Positions 9,215 to 22,376 are shown, counted from the first letter of the stretch. The stretch is 64,000 bases of DNA from Uranotaenia lowii (GCF_029784155.1 NC_073692.1:233138503-233202502), one strand, 5' to 3'. Notes: a model not told the origin generated them from the letters alone. Translations and numbers: made by a program.

Positions 9215-11201
9215 CAAGGCCGGATTAAAGAGGGGCAAAAGGGGCAATTGCCCCGGCCCCCCCGGCTCAGGGGGCCCCCCGAAAGAAAAAAAAAGTATTA
9301 ACATTTCTTTAATCATACTACTACAAATCCATAAAAAGAAATCGAAACTTTAAAATCGGAATGATAACTTGAAATATAAAAACTAAAGGGCCCCTGTGAA
9401 ATAATATCTGAATTAGTTATTATCTAGGCCCCTAGACTAAACAGTGAAGGAGCTCTCCCACATTTTGCGAGCTGAAAATATCAAAATCTTCTGGACAATA
9501 CTGAATTCGAAAAAAAATATAAGAAGAATATGAGGCAAAACACCTCAAATTTTCATTTTCTATCGAAACATATCAGTTTACGATATTTTGTACAGAACAG
9601 GTAAAATAAAGAAAAAACACTAACTTTCATTACATTCAAACGTCTTGCACAACAATAATGTTTGTTGTTATGTTAAGTTTCCAAGTTATGGTTTACTGCA
9701 CGAAAATAGCAGCTAATTTCGCTGTATGATAAACATTTCAGAATTTTACCCGGGCAGTATCCGGGTTATACTGCGTATTATAATAACTATTCACCTTTCA
9801 ACCATTATTATCGAAATTTTCATTGGCTTATAAATAACCCTTTTCCTTCCTTATTTTTGAGAGTAAAATCTTTTATAAAACTGTACTTGCTTAAATTGGA
9901 CCACTGTCTTAGACATGAAATTTGTATTGGAATATTTTCAACTGATTTAACCAAAATTTTATCATTTACTGAATTGAATATCCTGAATTCAGCATATCAT
10001 TTTCCAAATGATCATTCTCAAATTACCATAAAAACGATCTGATAGTTGAGTTGCTACTATCATTGAGTGATTTTCTTAATATGAATATGTCTATGATCTT
10101 AATCTTATCTTTTTCCAGATTCAATTCATTGGGATTTTCAAGTCTTGTGTTGTTTCTGCAGGTCCAGTTGTTCTTGAAGTCCAGTTTAATCATTTTTCTG
10201 AATTTTGAAAATTCAGGATCTTTGTTTAAGGTACTAAAACTCATTTGGATTCCTTTTTTGGCGTTTTTCAATGATAACTGATTCTGTGTTTTCAACATTT
10301 AATCTTTATTCTCAATTTTTTTTTCAACCGATCATGTTTGCACTAATACCCCTTTTGCTTTGAGGGCATCGAATGAAATTTTCGTCACATTTAGAATAAC
10401 AATTTGATAAAAAAAAATTTGTCTGATGATCATATCATATCATATTCAAAAACAACTTACGATCAAGATTTTTTTTGTGTTTCAATGACATAGAATTGAA
10501 ATTCACATTTGGTGCAATTTCTGCCTTTGCTCTGCTTGTAGCTTTGTATCTTTTTTGTTTAAATTAAATTCAAATTTTGTTTCCCAAAACTTGATTTGAA
10601 AATATGATGTAGATTTGAGACACTGAATTTTGGTTCTTAATATACGTGATTTAAAGTTTTGAATTCTTAAACACTTATATATGTATCTCTATGGAATGTA
10701 GATTTAATTATTTTGTTTATTTTTTTTTTTTAAATTTTGTTTTCTATGTTTCCAATCTTCATGATACTTCTTCATTGTCACTGGTTAAATATTTTTCGAA
10801 TAAGCACAAACCAAACGATCAATGATATGAAAACCATTTAAAATATCTATCCAGTCATTTTTAAAATTAGAGAATTTTAGTTGGTGATAAGGGGTTTTAA
10901 AAATGAGAATTAAATTTTGCATTTTGCAGCTTAAATCAGAGTTTTCATTTCTAAGAAACTTCTAAACTCTTACGCAATGTTTGCACGTGATTTATTAACT
11001 ATTTTTATTTGAAGATACCAGAAACTTTTTTCTACGCAGACAACATGGCTTTTTGAAGATAGTATACTGAACTCATCTCCAGTTTTGTTACACCTTTAAA
11101 AAAATTTGTATTTTCTGGGTAGCATTTGAAAAAAAAATCGAATTATAGGGGCCCCCCGAGAAAAATTTCCCCGGGCCCCCCGATGGCTTGATCCGGCCCT
11201 G
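9215..11201. mobile_element. hAT-like non-autonomous DNA transposon, family C, 8-bp TSD
   Basis: Termini CAAGGCCGGATTAA (left) and CTTGATCCGGCCCTG (right) are inverted. The element is flanked by the perfect 8-bp duplication CTATCAAT at 9207-9214 and 11202-11209. TIRs of CA(A/G)GG type plus 8-bp duplications fit the hAT superfamily. Both ends carry G/C-rich blocks (AGGGGCAAAAGGGGCAATTG; GGGGCCCCCCGAG) around an AT-rich core. No transposase frame remains: the longest frame (10023-10298, -) has chance composition. Related pieces lie at 27235-28000 and 45130-45334, and a faint one near 12020-12200. Confidence 0.82.
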
Positions 11202-11209
11202 CTATCAAT

Positions 11210-13190
11210 GGATTATTAAGATACTTTTTCGTTCAGCAGTCTAACCGAAAAGACTATTACTTATGATTACAAGCATTGATCAAGGATCGAAACGTTGGAA
11301 TGATAAATAAAAAGTCGTTGTTGCTATTTATAAGACTGTTCGCTGAAAAAGTATCACACAGAACTTCTATTCCAAATTTTAATAAGAATTTCAAAGTCAG
11401 CATTTATTTTTTATTTGGATTTAAAGTTCAAGTAAAAAAAAAACAAATTAAGAGATCGGATTGAATTTTGCATTATTTATACAGAAGTCCGGCTTAAAAT
11501 GCAGATGAAGAATTCATCTGGTATAAGTGTAAAAATGTTTGATTTGAGATGATAACGCCAATCGATTCTTCATATTTTAAACTATATTTTGTGATTTTTT
11601 TCAGATTAAAAGAATTTTATTTACATATTTTAATATTCGAAAGAAAAGTATTTTTTTTAAATATACGGAAGATAACACATTAAAAGCGTGTTTTCTCGAA
11701 ATTAGATTTTATGCACTTATAACCCTTTGGATCAAAGAGCCTTATTTGAGAATCGTAAACGATTTCTATCAACATACGTACATTTGGATAAATATATCTA
11801 CACCTACTAAATTCAAAAGAAAGATTTTAAAATCTCTTTAAATTGATATGAATCAAAGCGGTAAAAGTGTATAAAAATTAATTTCGATAAAACACTCTTT
11901 AAATTGTCTCGTTTAGCCATTTTCCTTACATTTCCATACATTTTTCGAACAAACAAAATCTGAAAAAAATCACTAAATATTATTTCAAACCTGGAAAATT
12001 AGCATTATTTACTCAAAATCGTTCATTTTTGCACTTATGCCCATTTGGCTTTGAGGGCCTCATATAATTTTACAAAAAGGTTACCGTCATCGAATAAAAA
12101 CAATTACAATTTTTAAATTATCAATATTATACGGTAATTGACACACTATCTGTAGATTCCATCTCACATTTTTAAATGTTTTCCGATTGGATTTTGGTGA
12201 CTTCATATCATTAATTTGAAGAGCATTCAAGCAGACTCTACTTTTGATAATGAAGAATTTGGATAGCCTCAGATCGTTTTAAAATCGTATAAACATCATA
12301 AAATTAATGTTTAAAAATTATTCTTTAACAACAACTTCAACCATTCGTAACTTGAATTCTGTTTCAACCATTTAATAAATTTTGCAAATTATGTAACTTG
12401 TATCGAAAGTTTGCTCTGTAAATATTTCCAATTTGTTATTCTGTGCCAAGCATTAACAGGAAGGGTATATTTATGAAAATTAAACCAAACCATGTTTATT
12501 TTTATTGACATCTTGTTCTGTAATCATATACATCAATAATGAAAAACGAGACAGAATTTAAAGCTGGGTTGTAGAATTCAACTGGAATCGGTTTGGTACT
12601 GACAAATTTCTTAGAAGAAAGACTTTTTTTAGGAAACTTTTTTCTAAAAGGTACATTATAAAAGCATCAAATTCGTATTCTTCCTGTTTTAAAAGGCTTT
12701 TACAATACACTTGTCAAATCGAACGAGTTGAAACGAACTGGATTGAGTTGAGGTTGAGATCCGTCCTTGAAAAATCAATATTATTTATGATATAATTGGA
12801 GTTCTTTGGAAAAAATATTCTTTGAAAGATCAAAAGCTTGTGATTATTACTTTTTTCAAAAATTCGATTGTGCTGTTTGATTTATTTATCTATAAAATTT
12901 TTCTAAGAAGAACGGTGAACTTGAAAACTTTGGATTATTTGTGGTAATTTTTCATATTTGGAGACCATAATGTTGCCTTCATGTCCATTGTTGTCACGCG
13001 ATTTGACATCTCTGGGATGAATAAACCGAGAAGGCTTTAATTGCGTGAAAAAGATTGACGGTCTAAGTTTGGGGGGAATAATTCATTTCGTGTTGCGTAA
13101 TATTTCTACTATTTTTCAAATGGAGCAAAATTTGTGAAATTTACGAGTAACCAAAATTTCTTATTAAGATGAATCTAACTATAATAAAGT
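11210..13190. other. AT-rich region, one faint family C match
   Basis: About 12020-12200 (GCACTTATGCCCATTTGGCT then TTGAGGGC) resembles 10338-10400 inside the family C element, so old family C debris may be present. Otherwise AT-rich with no coding-like frame. Confidence 0.35.
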
Positions 13191-13194
13191 TTTT

Positions 13195-13612
13195 CAGATT
13201 TTTTTTCAGTGCGTATCCGGGCCTGCTATTTTATCTAAAAACCTAGCAAAATCTGGGCATTTGATTTTATAATTGTTGACCTAATATCTGGGCAACATCC
13301 GGCAAATTTGGTCAATACCCAGGAATTACTCAACCAAAATCAAGATAATAATGTAAAAAAAACCATCAAAAGTTATCAGCAAATTTTGAATCATATTTTA
13401 GCTTCCACCAAACCTTTCATCAATATTTTTATAGAACGCGCTTGATAAAAAAAAATGTTTTGGCAAATTTGACGAAAAAGGTGAATAAATCTGGGCAAAA
13501 TCCGAGCATTTTTCAATTAAATCCGGGTAACCGGGCCGTATCGGACTTTTCCATAATTTTGTATTATATAAATATCTAGGCAAACCCAGAAAAAATCGGA
13601 CAATCTGTCAAG
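13195..13612 (+). repeat. CCGGGC-repeat family B, copy
   Basis: Starts near CGTATCCGGGCCTGCTATTT and ends GGACAATCTGTCAAGCTT. Internal blocks such as CTGGGCAACATCCGGCAAAT and ATCCGGGTAACCGGGCCG alternate with AT-rich spacers. The same layout is found at 35669-36080 and, worn, at 26460-26745 and 51530-51810. No ORF of interest. Confidence 0.6.
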
Positions 13613-14084
13613 CTTAATCTATACTCGTTGTGACCTAGGTAAATGTTTTTTTATTGCGTTTTTTTTTTAAATTTGTTTATCTTTGTTTTCTTTGAATACT
13701 CCAGAATAATTTGTCTTCTGGCCCGCCAGCCAATCTCATTTCTGAAAATGTTGAAAATGTTGGCCACCCATGTATTAGATGATTCGGATGATTCCTGAAT
13801 TGACGCAACGAGTTTCTATTTTGTATGGAAACGAGTATGAAAGAAAAAATGTAATAATCCATAAAATTCGAAAAAATTTGTAATAAATTTTTGCTTTCAG
13901 AATTGTTTTCCATATTTTAAGCCTTATTTTTTTTACTCAAATGAGAAGAAGCTAAGTATTTCATGGAGAAAGTTACAGAAATTTAAAAATAATAAGTTCT
14001 GTTTGCATGCGTTTTCAATAATTTTATGGAATGCGTTTGCCAAGGTTCTATAAATAAACAAACTCATTGGCTATGCATAGCAAT
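13613..14084. other. AT-rich region, nothing supported
   Basis: A 78-codon minus-strand frame (13677-13913) has no motif or splice signals. It contains GTTGGCCACCC near 13760, possibly a worn family A terminus. Confidence 0.3.
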
Positions 14085-14475
14085 TCTTTGCTATTTTTTT
14101 TAAATTTTTATCCTACGGGTCACCAGGATTTTAATTTAGCAGTCAAAAACATTGAAATAAAAAAAAATACGCTTGTGGTTTGTGCACATGTTAAGTTCTG
14201 AAAGAATCAAGGAATATTAATGATAGTTTATAATAAGTTATAATTTTTCTAAACTTTCAGTCCATCTCTGGTGATTTTTTATATGAAAATTTTGTTTTAC
14301 CCTATCCCATTTCCTTACAAATTTCAAACTCGTTGCTCTTATTCAGGACTGAATGAATTGCTTTCAAAATATTCATAGCTTTTCCTTGTAGTAAACACAA
14401 CCAAAAAAAGTTTTGGGAAGATTAGTTTTTATAAATTTGAAATTTCCATAGAAAGCTTTTGAGCGGTCTATTGAA
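14085..14475. repeat. Dispersed repeat family E, copy 2
   Basis: Collinear with 1-450: CCATCTCTGGTGATTTTTTA, TTGCTCTTATTCAGGACTGA, and GAAATTTCCATAGAAAGCTT then GAGCGGTCTA. This copy lacks some A-runs of copy 1. No ORF. Confidence 0.6.
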
Positions 14476-15359
14476 CACAGTTTTCAATGGGACAATTTGC
14501 TCTTACAATCTTAAAGTCTCAGAAAAGTTCTCACAAATTTCGGCTTGTTTAACAAAAAACGTATTTTTGAACAATGTACTAATACACACAGAAAATCGGA
14601 GCCATATAGTGATAATCGCATTTTCACTAAAACAAACATAAAAACTTCATGCTTGTTCGGCAAACTCACCCCCCAAGGTTTTGATTTCTAGACATAACTG
14701 GTTTTTAGATCATTCTAGTGCCACTGCAAAGCCAAGTGATCTGTATAATTTAAAAAAAATTCCGCAATAATTGTTTCAATTTTACATTAAAAATAGAGCG
14801 AAAAGACAATGTTCATGATTGTTTGTTATATGATTTCATTGGCAAAAAGAAAAAATACAACAAGAAAATACGGTTCAAAAATTGACACTTGGCCAAAAAG
14901 TAAGAACGCGGAATAGATAAAATGTGAAATGCGAAAAATCGACAAGTAGCAACTATTCGCAGCGAATCTGAAAAAATGGCAACGTCGCTAGAACTGTTCT
15001 CGCATAAGGAAAGCTCAGTAGGCCCATGGGTTGCTACGTTTTTGCTCGTTTGAACTATGCGTAAAACACGCTCTCAAACCACTGGGCTCGCTATACATGG
15101 GAATTCTCTGTCTGAGTTTCTCATGTATAGTTAGCTAGTGCAGAGCAAAGGCGGGAGCAATTCATGGGAGCTTTTCATCAACATGCCCTCTAGCCTATTA
15201 TTTCAACACCTATCAAGCTTTCTCCTATTGGCGCACTAATGCCTGTCTATCCACCTTTCTTTCAAATTCTAAAAAATAAATTCTCTCTAGTTCGCCGCAC
15301 ATGCCATTAAAATTATAGTCATGAATGTTACATTTATACAGCCTTTATCAAGCTGAGTT
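14476..15359. other. Unannotated, partly unique sequence
   Basis: About 14880-15300 is non-repetitive and richer in GC, with no coding-like frame or splice pair. No repeat relationship seen. Confidence 0.3.
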
Positions 15360-17000
15360 CAGGGTTGCTAGCGAACCGGGAAAACCGGGAAAACCGGGAA
15401 AAACTTTGGAATTTCATCACGTCACCGGGAAACCGGGAAAATACCGGGAATTTCGGCACCTCACCGGGAAAATTGACATGTTTGATATTTTCTCATAAAC
15501 GCTTATTTTCGTTCATTAGTAAACAAACGAAGTTTGAATCGCTTTTTTAACTAATTGCGGAGAAATATGATATCTTATTATTTTTGCTCTCCGCAAGCAA
15601 ATAATTTGGCAGCGTGAGACGTTTTTAAGCAGAGTTATACCTCTTTTTCACCAGAAATTGGTTTTCCAATGTTGTTGTTGTGTATTTCGTTTGAATTGGC
15701 CTGAAGAACGAAGCATTACATTGCAAGTGTTTAGTTTTTAATCCATTCTACGTTAAGCTGTTGCTTGAAGTTTCCGAAATCTAAGGTCTTAACTATGATT
15801 AAAAATAATATCTTTCACTCAAACAATTAAAGCTCAGCCCTGTCTTATACACGATTTCTATAGTTTCACGAATCTTTAATTCAAATGATTATTACGTAAT
15901 TTATTCATTGTTTTGTATTTAAAAACATTTATTTAAAAAACATGGCTTTGGATTTGTACAAAAAAATTTAACTGAATTTGGAAAATAATCCCAAAAATGA
16001 GAAAAAAGTTGCATTTTATGAATCAATAAAAAACTAGGGGCAAAAGTACAAACTGCAAATGGGGCAAAAGTACAAATGATATACAGAATCTAAAGTTTTT
16101 ACTTTTTTTAAAATGCACTACAAAAATCTGTTCGCTCGAAGAATTGCTCAAATACAATAAGAACTGGACTTCGTAAACCAGACGAATATAAACAATTAGT
16201 GGAGAACTCCGAATTTGCTCAGGTTGTTTGTCTATGTAAAGAATTTGTATCAGAAATGAACACAGAAGCTGCTGCTGTAGGCAAAAATTGATATAAAATA
16301 GTTTTCCTCTTGACTTCATGCTGAAATGTGGAATTTTAATGATCGTACGTTTACCCCACATCAATCGAACTTTTGCCTCAGAGGGGGGATAAAAGCACGT
16401 TTCGATAGTAGTTAGGCATTTTGACTACTGCTACCATATTCGTCGATCGATCAACTTCGTTATTTTTTAGAAGAGAGATAAAAGTCTAAGGAATCAAATG
16501 TTGCTCTTGGTTTTTTGGAAAAACCAACTGCAAAATTGTCTAAAAATAGGATAGCACTAGGTCGCACTTTTACCCCACTATACTCTTCCTTTTTTCTAGA
16601 ACTCTTCAAAAATTCTAGAAAATTTATATCGGCTTAAAAGTACTACCTACATTATAGTTTCAAGATTGATTTAACCCAACTTATTTTTTTCAAAATTGTT
16701 CAAATTGTGGAGCTCGTTAGATTTGTTAAAAAATCATGAAAACATGTCAGTTTGATACGAAAAGACTACAAGTTAGAAGACGCCGAAGTGTTTATCATGA
16801 TTTCAAACCGTTTAACAATTTTGGGATACAATTTTTAGAAATTTGAAGCCCTTTATATCGATTTTTTTTATTTACATTGATTTTATTTCAAAACTAGTGT
16901 AATAAATATCAGGAAAATCAGCATTTATAACCGGGAGAAAACCTGGGAAAAACCGGGAAAAACTTTGGAATTTCGAAACGAAAAATCGCTAGCAACGCAA
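15360..17000 (+). mobile_element. CCGGGAAAA family A element with a nested insertion
   Basis: Left terminus CAGGGTTGCTAGCGA at 15360-15374 and right terminus TCGCTAGCAACGC at 16986-16998 are inverted, with the last few bases of the right end diverged. CCGGGAAAA tandem units sit just inside both ends but in the SAME orientation (15375-15475 and 16930-16970), each followed by an ACTTTGGAATTTC linker. The interior is homologous to 4880-6117 except for a gap filled by the insertion at about 16033-16580. No transposase frame. Superfamily uncertain (hAT- or P-like ends); no clear target duplication for this copy. Confidence 0.68.
16033..16580 (-). mobile_element. Nested element with AGGGGCAAAAGTAC-type ends
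   Basis: Interrupts family A homology. Begins CTAGGGGCAAAAGTACAAAC with a second GGGGCAAAAGTACAAA copy 24 bp on, and ends GTCGCACTTTTACCCCACTA. The ends are inverted (TAGGGGCAAAAGT against TAGTGGGGTAAAAGTGCGAC). Its 113-codon minus-strand frame (16023-16364) is lipophilic with no recognised motif, so I do not call it a gene. Ends resemble the GGGGTAA-type families at 31405-35219. Confidence 0.5.
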
Positions 17001-17179
17001 TTTCTAGAACAAATCCTATTCAAATAAAAAATGTCTGATTTAATTAAAACAAATCGGATTTTTTCGAAAAAATCCTTGAATCAGATTAATATACATATAA
17101 TGTGATGTTCAACTCAAAATATGTATCTAAGTTTTACAGAAAAAATGTCTTCAAACATTTAAAAAAATAAATTATCATA

Positions 17180-18174
17180 CAGTACCGTTCATAATTGTAT
17201 AGAAATTGGAAGCCAGCGCACTGTCACTTTGACTTTGAACTTCCATAACTTTTGACTCTGATGATATTTTTGGATCAAATTATTTGCGTTAAATAGATCA
17301 ATAGTGAGATACACTATGATATCCCAAAATTTGAGCTTTCTGGAGTTTGTGTGGCCTGAGAAACAGTAATTCTACGAAAATCGGACTTTTCTCATTCAAA
17401 CTGCAATATCTCTGAAACTACGCTACATTTTTTATTGAAATTTTGCACAGTGATTGTTGAAATATGAAGCTAGCATGTCTGAAGTTTTTGAAAAGTTCTA
17501 TCGATGAAATCAAAAGTTACGCGAGGTGCAATATTTCAGGCATGGATCTAGAAATGCGATTTCTATAGAATTTTGGACGAATGGAATAGGAAAATCGTAT
17601 TCTCTGTTTAGCAACCAGTAAATCTATTTCAACCGAAAAATCACCACAATATCGCGAGATTCTGAATTCAAAACACAAATAGATCATTTATTCCATTTTT
17701 CCATTTCTTCTTTGACTTTGATCAGACATTTTTTGTCTGATTGGTGGAGGAAACGATATTGTTCTCATGAATCGTCCAAAATTCTATAGAAATCGCATTT
17801 CAACCTTCATGCCTGAAATATTGCACCTCGCGTAACTTTTTATCTCATAGATAGAACTTTTCGATAACTTCAGACATGCTAGCTTCATATTTCAACAATC
17901 ACTGTGCAAAATTTCAATAAAAAATGTAGCGTAGTTTCAGAGTTATTGCAGTTTGAATGAGAAAAGTACAAAAAGTCCGATTTTCGTAGAATTACTGTTT
18001 CTCAGGCCACACAAACTCCAGAATGCTCAAATTTTGTGATATCATAGTGAGATAATTGAATTTAACACAAAAAATTTGATCAAAAAATATCATCAGAGTA
18101 AAAAGTTATGAAAGTTCAAAGTCGAAGTGACAGTGCGCGTGCTTCCAATTTCTATACAATTATGAACGGTACTG
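17180..18174. mobile_element. Tc1/mariner-type foldback element with TA duplication
   Basis: Two arms, about 17180-17582 and 17776-18174, are reverse complements (about 90 percent by eye) around a 190-bp spacer. Ends read CAGTACCGTTCATAATTG and its inverse, directly flanked by TA (17178-17179, 18175-18176), which is the insertion site of Tc1/mariner elements. Landmarks in both arms include GCACCTCGCGTAACTTTT or its inverse, and GGCCTGAGAAACAGTAATTC. No ORF. A lone terminus of the same family is at 19573-19591. Confidence 0.85.
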
Positions 18175-18180
18175 TATATC

Positions 18181-18990
18181 ACACAGTTCACGTCGGGCTC
18201 TAGACGCGCACGGTTCGTTCGGGTCATTCTGCTTATCCGCCGGCAATGTTTTTCAATGGTCGAGTTATATTAGAAAGACGATATTGATTCTAAAGTGCAT
18301 TTGAATAGTGTTTAAGTTGGGTGTTATTTTGTCAATTGAATTTGTTCTTTGAATGAAGAAATGTTTAAATATTGTGAAAATTTCTAAGTGAAGCCTCCGT
18401 TTGATTTCTGTTCAAGTTCGATTGTGTGCGTGTTATTGCAATTCGCATGATGAAGTCGCGGCGCAGCCTGCCTTGTCCAAACGGGGGAATGGACAGACGG
18501 CTGAGTTGATTCATTGAAAAATGACGCATATGCGCAAAGTGTTGTGTGTAAATGTGCTCTGTTAATCTTCACCTACTTTTTTGCAATGAAATGAAAAAAT
18601 AATAATTTACTCGTGTCGGGTTTCAATAAATAATGAAAGTTGATTTTTGGAATAATGGTGTGGGCATTGTATGCGGGTCGTGTTGGACCAACAGAATTTG
18701 TTTTTTGAATTGAATAATATGTGCCCAGTTCATGAGGTTTCAAATGATAGAACGAGATGGAAAAAAATTAGAATGAAAAATCATATTTTAAACGAATATG
18801 GCCCCGAACAGTAGAGGTCTCGAGAGTGAGTGTGAGGCGTGAGGTATTCCGGGGGTTTGATTGTAGAGGAATTTATATTGTATGTAATTTGAATTGATTA
18901 TTAAAAGTGTATTAAGCAAACAGTTAAAAAAAGTGTACGCAGCAAACAGTTTACAGGTGACGGCGAGGACGTGATGATGATGAGCGACAT
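18181..18990 (+). other. Unique, GC-richer sequence; possible UTR or promoter
   Basis: Directly follows the foldback. Non-repetitive; the first 70 bp (TTCACGTCGGGCTCTAGACG... GTTCGTTCGGGTCATTCTG) look like core-promoter or 5' UTR sequence but no TATA box is present. No frame over 62 codons on either strand. Could be a non-coding exon; cannot be decided from sequence alone. Confidence 0.25.
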
Positions 18991-19373
18991 GCTTGGAATA
19001 TCAAATTGAGAATGGCGTATTAAAAATTGGTGAGATCGTTTCATAACTATTTAATAAATTTGAACTTTTTTTGTAAGACTATAATGATCTACGTTGAGCA
19101 TCCTTATATATGTGAAATCTAGAACCTTCTACAGATACGGCATAGTTGCAAACTAGTACCGATAACATTGATGTGCAAATGCAGTGACACACCGAATTGC
19201 CATATATCCTTTTTTTATAATTTATATGTGCTTTATCAATATTATTTATCTGTATCATTTTAACTAATTTGTCACGATTCATTATTTTATATTCAAATAT
19301 ACTATTCATTATTATAATATTATCCCTTAATTTACCGTAATTTTCCGAATTTTCAAGATCTATACATCTTTAG

Positions 19374-19556
19374 AAGGAATGCATCTGGGGATAACCTTAA
19401 GAAATTGTTGCAAGCGGCACGGGTAGCCGGCCATTGTAGGTTTCTAAGGGTTGGATGCCTTCCTTCGACGAACCATCGGACCGTGGAAGCCCTAGAAGAA
19501 ATTCGAAGGCCAAGCCACACAGACATAGGCAGGACCTTGCTACCGATGGGGGAACC
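19374..19556 (+). mobile_element. SINE/LINE 3' tail shared with SINE family 1 copy 1
   Basis: About 185 bp matching 2877-3057 at roughly 85 percent: GGAATGCATCTGGGG near the start, GGTTGGATGCCTTC, CGACGAACCATCGG, GGCCAAGCCACACAGACATA, and GATGGGGGAACCATA at the end, then CATA repeats. The tRNA-like head is absent. Either a 5'-truncated SINE copy or the 3' end of a partner LINE that supplies the tail. Confidence 0.7.
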
Positions 19557-19574
19557 ATACATACATACATACAT
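19557..19574 (+). repeat. Short (CATA)n tail
   Basis: About four CATA units end the 3' tail segment and merge directly into the Tc1-type terminus that follows. Confidence 0.8.
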
Positions 19575-19591
19575 AATTATGAACGGTACTG
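19573..19591. mobile_element. Orphan terminus of the Tc1-type foldback family
   Basis: ATAATTATGAACGGTACTG followed by TA (19592-19593) is the right terminus of the 17180-18174 family. No matching left end is visible nearby; the retroelement tail abuts it directly, suggesting that the SINE/LINE inserted into such an element or that most of it was deleted. Confidence 0.6.
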
Positions 19592-19593
19592 TA

Positions 19594-22120
19594 TATTCAA
19601 GTCCTAACGTAAAAATCATCTGTTCTTGTAGAGAAAAAAATATTTTAATTTACTTATTCTACTTTAAAAAGGCTCCAGAACGTTCAAGCTTAGAAACTGT
19701 AAATTTTGTTGATGTTTTGTGTTTTGGTTTTGATATACATAAATAGTATTTTAAGCAAATATAAATATAAATGGAAAAATAATTTCAGACGGTCTATTTC
19801 AAAAATTTTTCTATTTAAACTTCCAAATGTTTGCAGAAGATCCAGTTTGAAAAAATAACGAACATCCCTATTCTTCCATGCAACGTTTCATACAAGCTGG
19901 TTGGCCTCGCTTGGTTGACCTGAAATCTGAACCGAACAAGCGGGCCCGGTTGGCCTAAACGATTGCATGCAAACTGTCGGCCGTAGTTCGTAATCTGACA
20001 GATAGAGCAAATCGGTGCGCTCTGCAAAGTTGTGCTGTGCTGTGATGTGTTTCTATTTTCTACTGAATGTCGTCAGCTTTGGCGTATGATGGAATCGAGC
20101 CACCGAAGACAGTGGTATATGTATGATGATTCTGAAGGATTAAAATTTTTAAATCTATTTAAATTTGAATTTCGATAGTAGTTTCCGATAGTTGGAAATT
20201 ATTGAGTTACGTAAGGTGAATAATTTGATTATATTTAAGTCTTCTAACATGGTGAAAACTAAGCAAGTCTATGTTTGGAGAAGAAATTAATTTAAGTTAT
20301 GGGGTTTGTTTTTTTTTGTAAGTAATGGTTAGAAAAAATTAATTCTGTCTCGAATAGAACAGTAATTTTCCTCAAGAAAAGATTGATAATAATCTTAGAA
20401 AAAAAGAAACAAATGGCTTAGTTTGGTGGTTTCATCTCTGAGTATTTTGAAACACACTTACTGGGATTACCCCTAGTCAACCTTTCTAATTCCCGTTCCA
20501 AGGTAGCCCAGTACCTAATAGTTGACATTCTACTACATGTTCTAACGAGCGATCATTACTGAAAATTATAAGTTTGCAACGTCGTGCGGCCGTTTATGAG
20601 TGATTGTGTATTTTCCTACGTCAAATCAGCCAACTCTCGATGCCAATTTCAGCCGACATCGCTAGACTACACGACGACTAATATTGTTATTTGAGGGGGA
20701 ATTTTGTTCTGCCTGCTAACGGTTGTTGTAACAGGTAAAATACTCTTTCAATTACTCAGTTTCGTTTCTCTAGTAAAACATGGGTAAAAATTTAAATAGG
20801 CGGAGCTGAGATTCGCTAATAATTGGGTTGACTGAATCGAACGTATCATTTATCGTCAAGTGACAATTTCGATCTCCGTAGAATACTTCCTCCTGATTGA
20901 TTGGAATTGTCTTTTACTTGCTTATTGAATGAAAAGCAATATGTTTTTGTGATTGTAGTGGATGGTGAAAGATAAAAGTCGCACCCTATTAAAACTCCCA
21001 CCTGGTTTATGACTCTGATATGGAGGGTATAACAATTAGATATCAGTTAATTATAGTGCAAGATAAAAAACTAAGGTTATGATTACTCGCAGAGCGCGTG
21101 TTAAATCAAGAGCATAGAACAACACCTATTTTGACTGAAAACAGGACTCGAACTTTGAATGATTTGGAATGAGAATCTTTAGTTTAGAATTTAGGAGCAG
21201 ATTTACATTTTAAAAGCCACAGATACAAGTTAATTAGTGCATGAAAATTTATTTAAAGAAAATACGCTTCAAAGTTTTTTGTGGCAAATGCATTTAAAAA
21301 CCTTTAAAAATAAAATTCAAAAATTCAGATTTGTAAATTTGTTTGAAATTATTTACCTAAAATTGATCAGTTTTATCCCATTTCTTATTTCATACATCAA
21401 AACTTGAACTTTCCTTCCAGATCGTCTCAAAAAGATCACACCAGTATTTGTAAACACAAAAAGTGACTTTTTTGTTCGAATGTGGTCGAGTCAGTCAAAA
21501 TTCGAGACGATTTCATCGTCCTTGACATACTTTTTAAAAACTTTTCTTTCTCTGATGGTTCTGTTTTATTTGTTATGGTTTATGTGGTTTCCCATTTGCC
21601 AGATGTTGTCTTAAATGCATCAGCCAGAAATAAGATCGATACACTTTGTTCTATTTTTATTCTTGGTTATGGTGTCTAAATAAATAAACCTATTGAATAG
21701 AATAAGACTTTGTTGTGAAAAATTTTGATGTTACGACTTGTATATGATGTTATGCTACCTGACTGTAGTTTGATGTCAAGTTAATTTTTGCTGAATTCAT
21801 AAGGATCAGAATTTGTTTATTCAAAAGTCACCCGCATCGAATGGAAATTATTATTTACCCATCATGATTGATATGTGAATCCATAAATCATCGGACGAAT
21901 CCGCAAAAATTATTAATGGATATCAGATTCGAACTCCCGTCTTCCAGTCGGTTCCATGCCAAACCGTGGCAAACAGTCAATATTTACACATCTCGTCAGA
22001 CATACATTCCCTCCAAATGGTCGACGGTTGTCGGCGGGATTATTTTCTACGCATCGCCAAATCTGGTATCGTTCATGTATACCTTTTATCTCTGACTCTG
22101 AACTGTGTGACTCAGTGTAC
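19594..22120. other. Mostly unique AT-rich DNA, no gene supported
   Basis: About 19815-20110 and 20480-20720 are richer in GC and non-repetitive, with short frames only. A 65-codon frame at 21482-21679 ends at TAAATAAATAAA but lacks an ATG and splice signals. No shared repeats recognised. Confidence 0.3.
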
Positions 22121-22376
22121 TATTTTTGGTCACTCGCGCAATCATAACACATCATCTGAGCTGTCGTTTGATTATGATGATATAAAAGGCAAATGTTGTG
22201 ATCCATTTTGCCGGGGAACCCTTGGAGGACTGAATCGTTTTTTTTTGACGTAGAATTACGTCTTACGGCAACACTATAGGGGGGCAAATTGAAATTCGCG
22301 AACCGATCTCGCGTCACGAAAAACGCCGCTTTCAAAGACATCTCTCTTAAAAGACATACCAAGCCTGCTCAACGTT

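Noticed and set aside
16023..16364. 113-codon minus-strand ORF with hydrophobic stretch
   Set aside because: Inside a short nested inverted-repeat element; AT-driven Leu/Phe composition, no motif.
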